A stretch of DNA of 64,000 nt, taken from assembly GCF_020171925.1 (NCBI RefSeq), contig NZ_JAIVAR010000001.1, positions 248,001 to 312,000 of the forward strand, read 5' to 3'. A program made the position numbers and the translations under genes. Position 1 is the stretch's first letter, and each line of letters starts with the position of its first letter. The notes under the pieces were generated by a model. The model saw nothing but the letters and a program-made list of their open reading frames with translations, was not told the DNA's origin and made no database searches. The DNA is from Rossellomorea aquimaris. GTDB taxonomy: Bacteria; Bacillota; Bacilli; Bacillales; Bacillaceae_B. Below, piece by piece: positions 24,445 through 34,120 of the stretch.

Positions 24445-25370
24445 CAATGTTCGTCCTTTCGGAATTCCGGAGGCAGATGTTTTGATGAGGGAGGGACGTC
24501 CCTCTTTTTTACAGTAACCAGCTCTGAAGAATGAACGGTAACCATAAGCTGTCCCCCATCTATTCTTGCCCGGATCAAGAGGGGGTGTGTGTAGGTATTG
24601 CGAAATGAGAAGTCGGGACCATACCAGCTGACAGTGGCATCCCTTCCTTCCGGCACATATGGTACCCTTTTACTGTGATGATAACGCTCCACGATTTGTA
24701 CACCAGCAAAGTCGACTGCATTATATAGGGTTGACGATACCTGACAGATGCCTCCGCCGATATCTTCAGATAACTCCCCTTTGACAATCACGGGTGCCTT
24801 CATGTATCCCTTTTCTTTCGTTCGCTTTCCTACAACTTTATTGAATGAGAATTTTTCTCCCGGGAAGACGACAGTGTTATTGATTTTGGCAGCGGCTAAT
24901 TTGATATTATTGGATCGCTCGTTGTTCAAGTTATTGAAATAAGTGACGTAATGTCCAATCTGTTTGGCCCGGATGGAGGAAAGTAATTCACTGTCCACCC
25001 TCGGATAGTCAATCTTCAATGGTATGTCGATTTTGGCATTCCCTTTTGTGAATAACGCTTGAACTAACTGTTTCTTTAATTTCTTCCTGTGAACAGAATA
25101 CCCATTTTCCTGTTGAACAATAGTATTTTCATCATTCAAATAAGCATCATGGGGTAGAACGCTAATCTTTTTATCCACTTCGTCCACGATTGTTTCTATC
25201 ATGATTGGATCAGGAAGAGGTTCATCCAATTCTTTAAAAAACAATCCATTTTTACTGTATGAATAAACAGGGCTTTCCTGAAAGAAGATGTCGATTCGGT
25301 CATTCAACTCCCCTTTGAATACAGGTAAAGAGAGAAAACTGACTAATAGGAGTTTTGATAATAGCTGCAT
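24444..25370 (-). CDS. VanW-family cell-surface protein
   Basis: The 308-residue protein has an N-terminal signal sequence (LLSKLLLVSFLSLPVF) and the VanW domain from about residue 150: FPGEKFSFNKVVGKRT, the hallmark DIGGGICQVSSTLYNA, and AGVQIVERYHHS with a C-terminal NTYTHPLLIRA. VanW domains occur in glycopeptide-resistance clusters and in many Bacillus surface proteins such as YoaR; their role in envelope biology is not settled. It is divergent from the secreted unknown at 25511. The start at 25370 has a GAAGGGA site somewhat far upstream. Confidence 0.88.
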   Translation of the reverse strand: MQLLSKLLLVSFLSLPVFKGELNDRIDIFFQESPVYSYSKNGLFFKELDEPLPDPIMIETIVDEVDKKISVLPHDAYLNDENTIVQQENGYSVHRKKLKKQLVQALFTKGNAKIDIPLKIDYPRVDSELLSSIRAKQIGHYVTYFNNLNNERSNNIKLAAAKINNTVVFPGEKFSFNKVVGKRTKEKGYMKAPVIVKGELSEDIGGGICQVSSTLYNAVDFAGVQIVERYHHSKRVPYVPEGRDATVSWYGPDFSFRNTYTHPLLIRARIDGGQLMVTVHSSELVTVKKRDVPPSSKHLPPEFRKDEH

Positions 25371-25510
25371 CTGAAACCAATCCCTTCAAATTTAGTATGA
25401 GTCGGTTCTTGACTTTCATGTAGAAAAACAATCACCGTTTCTTCCAATAATTACTTCTCATTCAATGTTCATTCATTCGAAAACTATAGAAAAAAAAGGT
25501 TTGGTTCAGC

Positions 25511-26362
25511 ATGAAATTATTTAAAACGCTACCCATTCTTCTCCTGTTGTTCACTTTGGACGGTAAAGTGAAGGGTGAGATGGTGACAGCAGGCCATAGC
25601 ATGTATGATCTATCCCCATCTTTCTCGAGTGAGATATTGCCATGGGGGATTGTCGATGAAATGATACCGAATAAGTCGTTTTTTACCGTCATTGATGTAG
25701 AGACGGGGCTCAGTTTCAATGTGCAACGAAGGGCGGGAAGTAAGCATGCCGATGTGCAACCCATTACAAATAAAGACACAAAGATGATGAAAAAAATCTA
25801 TAACGGTACATGGAGCTGGGATCGAAGGGCGATTCTTGTCCTATACCGTGACCGTTTGATCCCGGCATCCATGAATGGGATGCCACACGGGGCAGGAGCC
25901 CTCCAGAATGGATTTCCTGGACACTTCTGCATTCACTTTTTTGGGAGCACAACTCATAAGACTCCAACTCCCGATTTCGCTCATAAACTGATGATCCTAA
26001 AAGCTGCGGGTGAATTGCATCGGTATGTCCACAAGATGGATCCATATGAAAGTCTTTTCATCATGGAAATTGCAATCAATCAGCACGATAATGATCTCCT
26101 GTCATATGTGTTGTTGCAAGAAGAGAAGGACATGGCAAAAAAACTGATTGAAGAAATTGAATACATCGACTTTACTGAGCTTTCATTATTGCCTTCTGAA
26201 GATTTACACGGAATCTTTGGGCTAAATGTGACGGCAAGGATGAAGTGGATCTCAAAGGACAAGTCACAGTCGGTAAAAAGGATCGAAGTGATCATTCGAA
26301 GGAACAGTCCCGAGGATCAATGGGTAATTGATGGGAAAGCACTTTGGAATTCGTTGAGGTAG
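25511..26362 (+). CDS. Secreted protein of unknown function
   Basis: A 283-residue protein with a signal peptide (KLFKTLPILLLLFTL). Residues about 55-160 contain FTVIDVETGLSFNVQRRAG and NGMPHGAGALQNGFPGHFCIHFFGSTTH, a pattern with a conserved His-Cys-His (HFCIHF) seen in uncharacterised secreted proteins of Firmicutes. The C-terminal 100 residues are a predicted helical plus sheet domain (WISKDKSQSVKRIEVIIRR). I do not know its function; the HFCIH and GSTTH histidines could bind metal. It is divergent from the VanW gene, sharing a 140-bp promoter region, so the two may be coregulated. Confidence 0.8.
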   Translation: MKLFKTLPILLLLFTLDGKVKGEMVTAGHSMYDLSPSFSSEILPWGIVDEMIPNKSFFTVIDVETGLSFNVQRRAGSKHADVQPITNKDTKMMKKIYNGTWSWDRRAILVLYRDRLIPASMNGMPHGAGALQNGFPGHFCIHFFGSTTHKTPTPDFAHKLMILKAAGELHRYVHKMDPYESLFIMEIAINQHDNDLLSYVLLQEEKDMAKKLIEEIEYIDFTELSLLPSEDLHGIFGLNVTARMKWISKDKSQSVKRIEVIIRRNSPEDQWVIDGKALWNSLR

Positions 26363-26468
26363 TCCTGGATTTTAAAAAGTGGGAACATCCAACTAAGATA
26401 TGCTCATGAAGTTTTTTCTTCCGCAAATGGGGAATAGAGTACTACTACGACTCGTGGAGGAGAAGATC

Positions 26469-27104
26469 ATGTTGGATTTTATCATAAATGTCATCAAGGA
26501 ATTGGGGATGTGGGGCTTGTTTGCAGGAAATGCGCTGGAAGCTTCTTCTCTACCTTTTCCAGGGGCGCTCATCACATTGACATACGGTTACCTCTTGGAG
26601 CCTACTTGGGGAAAGCTGATCACACTTGCCATCATCAGCAGTCTGATTTATACCATCTTCAGCTATATACCGTATATGATTGGTTATAAATTGAAACATG
26701 CGATCAAAGACAAAACAAGTGAAAAAAGTACAAAGAAGGTAGAAAAAGCTCAAAAATGGTTCAGGAAGTACGGAGTTTGGAGCATTGCTCTTTCACGTCC
26801 TCTCGGGATAGGGAATTATGTTTCGTATGTATCAGGAATCAGTAAGGTGAACAAGATTAAATTTGGCATGTTGACGTTAACGGGCATTTTCCCCGTAACC
26901 TTCATCATGCTCATCATCGGTAAAAACGGTCACTTGAAATCGGTTCAAGCAATCATGAGCTCGGTTCAAAACTATCTATTCGGAGGAGGAGCCATTCTGC
27001 TCATCACATTCATTGCTTACAAATTTTTGTATTCGTCAAGGAAGGCGAATAAAGCTTCGAGTGAAAACATTTCACCGAGCTTTGGAAAGCAGGGAGAATC
27101 TTAG
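26469..27104 (+). CDS. DedA/VTT-domain membrane protein
   Basis: The roughly 211-residue protein has four to five hydrophobic segments and DedA-like features: GLFAGNALEASSLPFPGALI near the N-terminus, a re-entrant-type loop, and WSIALSRPLGIGNYVSYVSGI in the middle, matching the VTT-domain pattern with the functional arginine (SRPLG). Members flip lipids such as undecaprenyl phosphate or phosphatidylethanolamine. ATG 26469 follows GTGGAGGAG; the frame extends to an ATG at 26400 without a ribosome site. It precedes a terminator and is separate from mutS. Confidence 0.82.
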   Translation: MLDFIINVIKELGMWGLFAGNALEASSLPFPGALITLTYGYLLEPTWGKLITLAIISSLIYTIFSYIPYMIGYKLKHAIKDKTSEKSTKKVEKAQKWFRKYGVWSIALSRPLGIGNYVSYVSGISKVNKIKFGMLTLTGIFPVTFIMLIIGKNGHLKSVQAIMSSVQNYLFGGGAILLITFIAYKFLYSSRKANKASSENISPSFGKQGES

Positions 27105-27127
27105 AACCTCCCCATGAACCGTTTACC

Positions 27128-27156
27128 AAAAGCCCCTTATCCCAAGGGGCTTTTTT
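27128..27156 (+). terminator. Terminator of the DedA-type gene
   Basis: AAAAGCCCCTT (27128-27138) pairs with AAGGGGCTTTT starting 27144, followed by further T residues. Confidence 0.92.
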
Positions 27157-27179
27157 ATTGATTCATTTTTTGGTGGGTG

Positions 27180-27188
27180 TGATATAAT
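27180..27188 (+). promoter_or_regulatory. Extended -10 promoter of mutSL
   Basis: TGATATAAT is a TGn-extended perfect -10 box located about 48 bp before the mutS ATG; the -35 region is weak. Confidence 0.5.
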
Positions 27189-27235
27189 GAGTAGTCGAGA
27201 AAAGCAGATTTAGCATGAAAGGTTTGATTCGAACC

Positions 27236-29872
27236 ATGACTCAATATACGCCGATGATCAGGCAATATCTACAGGTGAAGGCAGAGTATCAGGATGCCTT
27301 TTTATTTTTTCGTTTAGGCGATTTTTATGAAATGTTCTTTGAAGATGCGATTTCTGCATCCCAGGAATTGGAAATCACACTGACAAGTCGAGATGGGGGA
27401 AGCGAGGAACGAATCCCTATGTGCGGGGTGCCTTATCATTCTGCACCGAATTATATAGAGCGTTTAGTCGAAAAGGGATACAAAGTAGCAATATGTGAGC
27501 AGACAGAAGACCCGAAACAAGCAAAGGGAGTCGTGCGGAGGGAAGTCGTACAGCTCATCACTCCAGGTACCGTAATGGATGCCAAGGGGTTGAATGATAA
27601 GGAGAATAACTATATTGCTTCCGTGACGCCATTTGGCGACCTCACTTTCGGGTTGTCTTACAGCGACCTGACCACTGGTGAATCAAAAGTGACACTGATC
27701 ACAGAAGGAATTCAGCCCCTTTTGAATGAATTATCAACCATCGGTGCAAAAGAAGTCGTCCTCCCTGCCGACATCGATGATGAATTCAAGGCAAAAATAA
27801 ATGAGAGAAAGGAATTGACCCTTTCGTTTGAGCAAGGCTCAACGATCGACCCTCCATACGCTCATCTATTGGCACGCCTTGAACAAGATAAATTGAAGGT
27901 GACCGCTGCAAGACTCTTTCAATATCTGTTCCGGACCCAAAAAAGGAGCCTGGATCATTTACAAGAGGTAGAGACCTATCAAATACATCAATACATGAAA
28001 ATGGATTATTACTCCAAAAGGAATCTTGAAATAACCGAAACGATCAGATCCAAAGGCAAGAAAGGTTCACTTCTTTGGCTATTGGATGAGACGATGACAG
28101 CCATGGGGGCACGCCTCCTCAAACAATGGATCGACCGTCCTTTGATTGATTTGAACGAGATTCATAAACGTCAAACAGTCGTCGAAGTTCTCCTGGAAAG
28201 GTTCTTTGAAAGACAGGACTTGAGGGAACTTCTGAAGGAAGTATATGATCTGGAACGTCTTGCAGGAAGAGTAGCATTCGGCAACGTAAATGCACGTGAT
28301 CTCATACAATTGAAAAAGTCGTTGCAACAAATCCCGGTCTTGAGGCATCTTGTGGAGACAATGGAAAATGAAGCTACGGATCAGCTTGTAAGAGAATTGG
28401 ATCCCTGTGATGAACTCACAGATTTATTGGAGCAATCCCTGGTTGAAAATCCGCCTCTTTCGATTAAAGAAGGCAGCATCATTAGAGAAGGTTATAACGA
28501 AGAACTGGATCAATACCGAGATGCAAGCAAAAATGGAAAGAGCTGGATTGCTGACCTTGAACGTAAGGAAAGGGAAAGGACTGGAATCAGGTCACTGAAA
28601 GTCGGTTTTAACCGGGTATTTGGATATTACATCGAAGTGACGAAGGCCAATCTTCAACATTTGGAAGAGGGTCGTTATGAGCGGAAGCAAACCTTGACCA
28701 ACGCGGAGCGCTTCATTACGCCCGAATTAAAGGAAAAGGAATCACTTATCCTACAGGCAGATGAAAAATCGGTGGATCTCGAATACGAACTGTTCTTGAC
28801 AATTCGTGAAACGGTAAAGGAATTCATCCCTCGTCTCCAGAAATTAGCAAGGCTCGTCAGTGAACTGGATGTTCTTCAATGTTTTGCAACAATAAGTGAA
28901 AAACGGCACTACAATAAGCCCACTTTTAATCATGAACGCAAAATCATTCTCAAAAGCGGACGTCATCCGGTAGTTGAGAAAGTCATGGGTGCACAGGAGT
29001 ATGTACCTAACGATTGCTTCATGGATGCCGATCGGGAAATGCTCTTGATAACTGGTCCGAACATGTCAGGTAAAAGTACGTATATGCGGCAAATCGCCCT
29101 GACTTCAATCCTGGCTCAAATCGGATGTTATGTTCCTGCAGAAAAGGCAGAGCTTCCGATTTTCGATCAAGTATTCACCCGTATCGGTGCAGCAGATGAT
29201 TTGATTTCTGGCCAGAGTACGTTCATGGTCGAGATGCTCGAAGCTAAGAATGCAATCGTCAATGCTACACAGGAGAGTTTGATATTATTCGACGAAATTG
29301 GACGGGGTACATCCACCTATGATGGTATGGCGCTTGCTCAAGCCATCATTGAATATATCCATGGGAATATCGGGGCAAAAACCTTGTTCTCCACACACTA
29401 TCATGAGCTGACGGTTCTGGAAGAAGAGTTAAACAAAGTGAAGAACGTCCATGTAAGTGCGATGGAGCAAAATGGGAAATTGGTCTTCCTTCATAAAATA
29501 AAAGAGGGAGCTGCCGACAAGAGTTATGGGATACACGTGGCAGAACTGGCCGATCTCCCACAAGCATTGATCCGTCGTGCCAATGAGATCCTGACTGAGC
29601 TTGAGCGGCAAAAAGAAGATCATGCTACCACTCCAATTCAAGAAACGGCGGCAACGAGAGAGAGTAAAATGGATTCCGTCACGATTCATGATGATAGTGC
29701 ACAGCTTTCCTTCTTCCAATCAGAGAAGGAGAAGGATAAAAAGAAAGAAACAGCACTCGGTGCAAAAGAAAAGAAACTGATCGATGAACTGAGGAAACTC
29801 GATATATTGGAAATGACTCCGCTCGATGCGATGAACACTCTTTATGGGATACAAAAAAAGTTAAAAAACTAA
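27236..29872 (+). CDS. mutS: DNA mismatch repair protein MutS
   Basis: MutS recognises base mismatches and small loops and recruits MutL. The protein (878 residues from ATG 27236) carries the N-terminal mismatch-binding motif [15 protein letters not shown] with the stacking Phe and Glu, the connector, lever and clamp regions ([16 protein letters not shown]), and the ATPase: Walker [15 protein letters not shown], Walker [17 protein letters not shown] and the STHYHELT switch. A C-terminal tail with QLSFF, a beta-clamp-binding-like motif (QLSFFQ), is present. Known Bacillus MutS proteins begin at TQYTPMI, which favours ATG 27236 over 27215; neither has a strong ribosome site. mutL follows 13 bp later. 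Confidence 0.96.
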   Translation: MTQYTPMIRQYLQVKAEYQDAFLFFRLGDFYEMFFEDAISASQELEITLTSRDGGSEERIPMCGVPYHSAPNYIERLVEKGYKVAICEQTEDPKQAKGVVRREVVQLITPGTVMDAKGLNDKENNYIASVTPFGDLTFGLSYSDLTTGESKVTLITEGIQPLLNELSTIGAKEVVLPADIDDEFKAKINERKELTLSFEQGSTIDPPYAHLLARLEQDKLKVTAARLFQYLFRTQKRSLDHLQEVETYQIHQYMKMDYYSKRNLEITETIRSKGKKGSLLWLLDETMTAMGARLLKQWIDRPLIDLNEIHKRQTVVEVLLERFFERQDLRELLKEVYDLERLAGRVAFGNVNARDLIQLKKSLQQIPVLRHLVETMENEATDQLVRELDPCDELTDLLEQSLVENPPLSIKEGSIIREGYNEELDQYRDASKNGKSWIADLERKERERTGIRSLKVGFNRVFGYYIEVTKANLQHLEEGRYERKQTLTNAERFITPELKEKESLILQADEKSVDLEYELFLTIRETVKEFIPRLQKLARLVSELDVLQCFATISEKRHYNKPTFNHERKIILKSGRHPVVEKVMGAQEYVPNDCFMDADREMLLITGPNMSGKSTYMRQIALTSILAQIGCYVPAEKAELPIFDQVFTRIGAADDLISGQSTFMVEMLEAKNAIVNATQESLILFDEIGRGTSTYDGMALAQAIIEYIHGNIGAKTLFSTHYHELTVLEEELNKVKNVHVSAMEQNGKLVFLHKIKEGAADKSYGIHVAELADLPQALIRRANEILTELERQKEDHATTPIQETAATRESKMDSVTIHDDSAQLSFFQSEKEKDKKKETALGAKEKKLIDELRKLDILEMTPLDAMNTLYGIQKKLKN

Positions 29873-29885
29873 AGGCGGTGTAAAT

Positions 29886-31778
29886 GTGGCAAAAATCTTT
29901 CAACTGGATGACTCGCTTTCTAACAAAATTGCCGCAGGCGAGGTTGTTGAAAGGCCAGCATCAGTCGTTAAAGAACTCTTGGAAAATAGTATAGATGCAA
30001 ATGGCAATGTCATTGAAATCCATATTGAAGAAGCAGGATTAGGCTCCATCCGCATCATCGACAATGGTGATGGTATAGAAGAAGAAGACGTTAAGACGGC
30101 GTTCAGGCGACATGCGACAAGTAAAATCAAAGATGAAAATGACCTATTCCGGATACGAACCCTTGGTTTCAGGGGAGAGGCATTGCCGAGTATCGCATCG
30201 GTTTCTCATTTCACGATGAGAACCAGTACGGGTGAAGGACCAGGTACGTCCATTGAGCTTGAAGGTGGAGAAATCAAATCGTTTGAAAGTACTTCTTCCA
30301 GAAAAGGAACAGATATCACGGTGTCACAGATTTTCTATAATACACCGGCACGGCTAAAATATTTAAAGACCATCCATACGGAGCTCGGGAACATCAGTGA
30401 TGTGGTCAACCGTATTTCCCTTGCCCATCCGGAAGTTTCCATCAAACTGATTCACAATGGTAAATCACTTCTCCATACGAATGGGAATGGTGACGTCCTT
30501 CAAGTATTGGCTGCCATATATGGTGTCGGGATAGCGAAGAAAATGGTCCCCATCGATGTGAGTACACTTGACTTTCGAATTAAAGGCTACGTCTCCATGC
30601 CAGAGGTGACAAGGGCATCCAGAAACTATATTTCCACCATGATCAACGGTCGTTTCATTAAAAATTTCGCGCTGGCAAAAGCAATTGGGGAGGGGTACCA
30701 CACCCTCCTGCCGATTGGCCGTCACCCGATCGTCTTATTGGATATTGAAATGGATCCGGTCCTTGTGGATGTGAATGTGCATCCTTCAAAGATGGAAGTA
30801 AGATTAAGTAAGGAAAATGAGTTAAATGAGCTTGTGACAGAAGGAATCAAGCGTGTGTTTAAACGAAAGGAGCTTATTCCCTCGGGGGCACCTGTACCAA
30901 GGCCCGCAAAAGCAAAGTCTGAACAGACGTTTTTGGATTTGGATCACAGGCCATCACCTGAAAAAGGTGAACGGAGACAAGAAACACCGGTTAGCGATTG
31001 GACCTCCAAAAGAGAAGAAAAGATTGACATAATGAAAGAGAGCATGCCAGAAGAAGTAAGAGAAGATGCGTTTTCTTGGCAGAGGGATAGACAGGCAGAG
31101 GCATCCGATGATCGTGGGAAACCATCTACTACGTACCATGAATCAAACAGAGTATCTACTGAGGATACAATGGAACCCGAAATCCCCGAAGCACCTCGTG
31201 TGCCTCCGCTCTATCCAGTGGGACAGATGCATGGAACCTATATATTTGCCCAGAATGATCAGGGCCTTTATATCATCGATCAGCACGCTGCACAGGAACG
31301 CATCAAATATGAATATTTCAAGGAAAAGGTTGGAAGGGTGGAAAAAGAGCTGCAAGAGCTACTAGTACCCCTTACATTGGAGTATTCAACAGATGAATCA
31401 ATTAAAATCAACGAAAATCGTGCGGCACTTGAAGAAGTGGGTGTATTCCTTGAAGACTTCGGACAGAATAGCTTCATTATCCGCGCGCATCCTCAATGGT
31501 TTCCTGCAGGGGAAGAGAAAGAAACCATTGAAGATATGATTCAACAAGTGCTGAAGATGAACAGGGTGGATATCAAAAAACTCCGTGAAGAAGCTGCAAT
31601 CATGATGAGTTGTAAGGGATCCATTAAAGCTAATCACCATCTCCGCAATGATGAAATCCTTGCACTGATCGATGAGTTGAGAAGCACGACAGATCCGTTT
31701 ACATGCCCTCATGGACGTCCAATCATCATTCACTATTCCACTTATGAAATGGAAAAAATGTTTAAACGCATCATGTAG
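29886..31778 (+). CDS. mutL: DNA mismatch repair endonuclease MutL
   Basis: MutL couples mismatch recognition to strand incision. The 630-residue protein shows the GHKL ATPase ([36 protein letters not shown]), a variable acidic linker at about residues 330-430, and a C-terminal endonuclease domain with the metal-binding motif [22 protein letters not shown] and CPHGRP, as in organisms lacking MutH. It starts with GTG behind AAAGGCGG; the ATG two bases earlier is out of frame. It ends the mutSL operon with a terminator. Confidence 0.96.
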   Translation: MAKIFQLDDSLSNKIAAGEVVERPASVVKELLENSIDANGNVIEIHIEEAGLGSIRIIDNGDGIEEEDVKTAFRRHATSKIKDENDLFRIRTLGFRGEALPSIASVSHFTMRTSTGEGPGTSIELEGGEIKSFESTSSRKGTDITVSQIFYNTPARLKYLKTIHTELGNISDVVNRISLAHPEVSIKLIHNGKSLLHTNGNGDVLQVLAAIYGVGIAKKMVPIDVSTLDFRIKGYVSMPEVTRASRNYISTMINGRFIKNFALAKAIGEGYHTLLPIGRHPIVLLDIEMDPVLVDVNVHPSKMEVRLSKENELNELVTEGIKRVFKRKELIPSGAPVPRPAKAKSEQTFLDLDHRPSPEKGERRQETPVSDWTSKREEKIDIMKESMPEEVREDAFSWQRDRQAEASDDRGKPSTTYHESNRVSTEDTMEPEIPEAPRVPPLYPVGQMHGTYIFAQNDQGLYIIDQHAAQERIKYEYFKEKVGRVEKELQELLVPLTLEYSTDESIKINENRAALEEVGVFLEDFGQNSFIIRAHPQWFPAGEEKETIEDMIQQVLKMNRVDIKKLREEAAIMMSCKGSIKANHHLRNDEILALIDELRSTTDPFTCPHGRPIIIHYSTYEMEKMFKRIM

Positions 31779-31784
31779 AAGATT

Positions 31785-31818
31785 AAAGAAGTCTGGTCAA
31801 ACGGGCTTCTTTTTTTTG
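31785..31818 (+). terminator. Terminator of mutSL
   Basis: AAAGAAG and CTTCTTT form the base of a stem around TCTGGTCAAACGGG, followed by eight T residues. Confidence 0.75.
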
Positions 31819-31951
31819 ACCGCTTTTAAAGTTACGATAATTTTATTATGTTAATTAGATTCGGTTTATCGCTTCTTCTGAAACCGAATAGAGCACGGCT
31901 TGCCCACTAGACTCGTTAGTCTTTCTTATGAAAAGAGGGTTGAAAAAGGTA

Positions 31952-31989
31952 TTGAATTAATTTATTTTTAGTGTAATATTACACTAAAA
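31952..31989 (+). promoter_or_regulatory. SigA promoter with a perfect 24-bp palindromic operator
   Basis: TTGAAT (31952-31957) and TAATAT (31974-31979) form a promoter with a 16-bp spacer. A palindrome with halves TTTTAGTGTAAT (31966-31977) and ATTACACTAAAA (31978-31989) covers the -10 box, as expected for a dimeric repressor of the TetR or similar type. No such regulator gene is adjacent. The gene starting at 32013 is the likely target. Confidence 0.65.
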
Positions 31990-32012
31990 GGAATGGATTG
32001 GGGGTTTTGGAA

Positions 32013-33461
32013 ATGTTCTTGAATCGTAAGAAGAAAAAGAGTTTTTTTCTTGTTCTAGCCCTATTACTTGCTTATTCATCCATTGCTGTCATGATCAACG
32101 TAAACAAAGATGAAAGTGTCATGACGGACGTAGGTAGACTGATGCCTACTAAAATCAAGAAAGTCGTGAAGGGTCAGGAAGAACAATCGATGGTCAATAC
32201 GATCCTTCATGCAAATGAAGAAGATTTGAAGATTTCCATAGCAGGGAAGCAACACAGTCAAGGAGGACATACGTATTACCGGGATGCTGTCGTTTTGGAT
32301 ATGACCTCATATAATAAAATTCTTCATGTCGACCCAGGTAATCGAACGATAAGAGTCCAAAGCGGTGCCACTTGGGATGATATCCAACGAGCGGTCAATC
32401 CTTATGGTTTGGCCGTAAAAGTAATGCAATCTCAAAACATATTCACCATTGGGGGATCACTTTCCGTCAACGCACATGGCAGGGACATCCGGAATGGATC
32501 ATTGATCGACACCGTCAATTGGTTCAGATTGCTAAGGGCGGATGGAAGCGTCATTAAAGTATCGAGGACGGAGAACAGTGAATATTTGCCGTTGGTGATC
32601 GGGGGTTATGGTCTGTTCGGGGTCATACTGGATGTGGAACTTCAGCTGGCCGAGGATCAGCTGTATAGGATGAGGACAAGGGAAATGTCTTTTGAACGGT
32701 ACACTGATTATTTCAAAAAAGATGTTCAATCGGATGGTGATGTCAAGATGCATCTTGCGAGGATTTCAACAGCACCCAACACCTTCTTTGAAGAAATGTA
32801 TGTGACAGATTATTTAGTGGATGATCATCAGGAAAAGCTTAGTCAGCACAGTGATTTAAAAGGGGAGAGGTTCACATCCACAACGAAGTTCCTTCTCGGG
32901 TTGTCCCGTGATTTCGATTGGGGTAAGAATGCATTCTGGGATATGCAGAAACGCTTTTTTCTATCACGTGACGGGGACCTTGTAACAAGGAACAATGTAA
33001 TGCGCTCTGAATCGGAATTCATGGAGTATGAGGGGAAAGATGACACCGATATCCTGCAGGAATATTTCGTACCAATCGATGAATATGAAGTGTATATTGA
33101 CGACATGAAGAACTATTTACAGGAGCGGGATTTGAATCTGATCAATATCACCGTCCGCTATGTCGAACAGAATGAAGAGCCGGCAATGTCTTACAGTAAA
33201 GGAGATATGTTTGCATTGGTCCTCCTGATCAATCAAGGATTAAGTGAAAAGGAAATCTCTGAAACTGGTGAAACAGTCAGGGGGATGATTGACATTACGT
33301 TAAAACACGGTGGAAGCTACTATTTACCATACTATCAATATCCGACGAAAGAACAGATGAGAGCAGCATACCCAAATAGTGATGATTTCTTTGATATGAA
33401 GAGGAAGCTTGATCCGAAGGAGAGATTCATCAATCAATTTTATGAGGAGTATGGGTTATGA
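32013..33461 (+). CDS. Membrane-anchored FAD-dependent oxidoreductase (PCMH-type)
   Basis: The roughly 482-residue protein has an N-terminal membrane anchor or signal (FFLVLALLLAYSSIAVMI) and a FAD-binding PCMH domain: ISIAGKQHSQGGHTYY, NKILHVDPGNRTIRVQSGATW, IFTIGGSLSVNAHG and GGYGLFGVILDVEL. The C-terminus ends LDPKERFINQFYEEYGL, typical of alditol- or gulonolactone-oxidase-like enzymes. The substrate is unknown; a sugar lactone, alditol or cytokinin-like substrate is possible. ATG 32013 follows GGATTGGGGG; the frame opens slightly earlier. It overlaps the next gene by four bases and lies under a palindromic operator. Confidence 0.85.
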   Translation: MFLNRKKKKSFFLVLALLLAYSSIAVMINVNKDESVMTDVGRLMPTKIKKVVKGQEEQSMVNTILHANEEDLKISIAGKQHSQGGHTYYRDAVVLDMTSYNKILHVDPGNRTIRVQSGATWDDIQRAVNPYGLAVKVMQSQNIFTIGGSLSVNAHGRDIRNGSLIDTVNWFRLLRADGSVIKVSRTENSEYLPLVIGGYGLFGVILDVELQLAEDQLYRMRTREMSFERYTDYFKKDVQSDGDVKMHLARISTAPNTFFEEMYVTDYLVDDHQEKLSQHSDLKGERFTSTTKFLLGLSRDFDWGKNAFWDMQKRFFLSRDGDLVTRNNVMRSESEFMEYEGKDDTDILQEYFVPIDEYEVYIDDMKNYLQERDLNLINITVRYVEQNEEPAMSYSKGDMFALVLLINQGLSEKEISETGETVRGMIDITLKHGGSYYLPYYQYPTKEQMRAAYPNSDDFFDMKRKLDPKERFINQFYEEYGL

Positions 33462-33991
33462 GGTGGTTCGTCATATCTCAGAGTTTCGCGATGACCGCTG
33501 CGAGTGTTTCGTTCCCATTTTACTTATTGTTCATTCAGAATATCGGCAGGTCGTTCTCTTCATTTGGGTTTGCTTATGGGTTGTTCACGTTGAGTGCTGC
33601 CCTCAGTCACAGAGTAATCGGGAGGCTTGCAGATCATTCCGGCGGCGTAAGGCTTCTTATACTTTACGCAATCGGAATGAGCCTTGTCTTTCTGGTCATC
33701 CCTTCGATCACTTCCATAGAAATGGTCTATCTGATTCAGATGATACTCGGCATTCTTGGAGCTTTACAGAAGACGAGTGAGAAATTGGTGATCAGTGAAA
33801 TGGGGCATGGGGATAGGAAAGGGGCTTTGATCGGTCACTATCATTTTTGGACGTCATTATGCTCGAGCATCGCTGTCATGGCGACTGGATACATGCTGAA
33901 TTATTTTACAATCGGCACCATTTTTTATGGCTGCTCTCTCTTTTTCCTGGCAAGTGGCATATGTCTGATTGTCTATTATGATGGAAAATGA
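33458..33991 (+). CDS. Half-size MFS-type membrane protein
   Basis: This 177-residue protein has six predicted membrane segments and ends at a clear stop after YYDGK. It resembles one six-helix half of a major facilitator: an early segment, the loop-like RVIGRLADHSGGVRLLIL between helices two and three (the motif-A position, GRLAD), and four more helices. Full MFS proteins have twelve helices. Its ATG overlaps the oxidase stop (ATGA), so the two are translationally coupled. It may be a genuine dimeric half-transporter or a truncated relic; no second half follows in the 130 bp before the next gene. Confidence 0.75.
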   Translation: MRWFVISQSFAMTAASVSFPFYLLFIQNIGRSFSSFGFAYGLFTLSAALSHRVIGRLADHSGGVRLLILYAIGMSLVFLVIPSITSIEMVYLIQMILGILGALQKTSEKLVISEMGHGDRKGALIGHYHFWTSLCSSIAVMATGYMLNYFTIGTIFYGCSLFFLASGICLIVYYDGK

Positions 33992-34120
33992 GGATAGGAC
34001 CATTTGTCCTTGTCACATCACACAATTATTGGAGAAAAGCAGGATTTACTACTTTAATAGCCAATATAAAAAAAGAAACGATTTCTGAATATTCAATCAT
34101 GGTGATCGAGGGGGATTTAA

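Noticed and set aside
33992..34120. Second half of the MFS transporter lost by frameshift
   Set aside because: Only 130 bp separate the stop from the next gene, and no frame there encodes membrane helices, so there is no frameshifted remainder.
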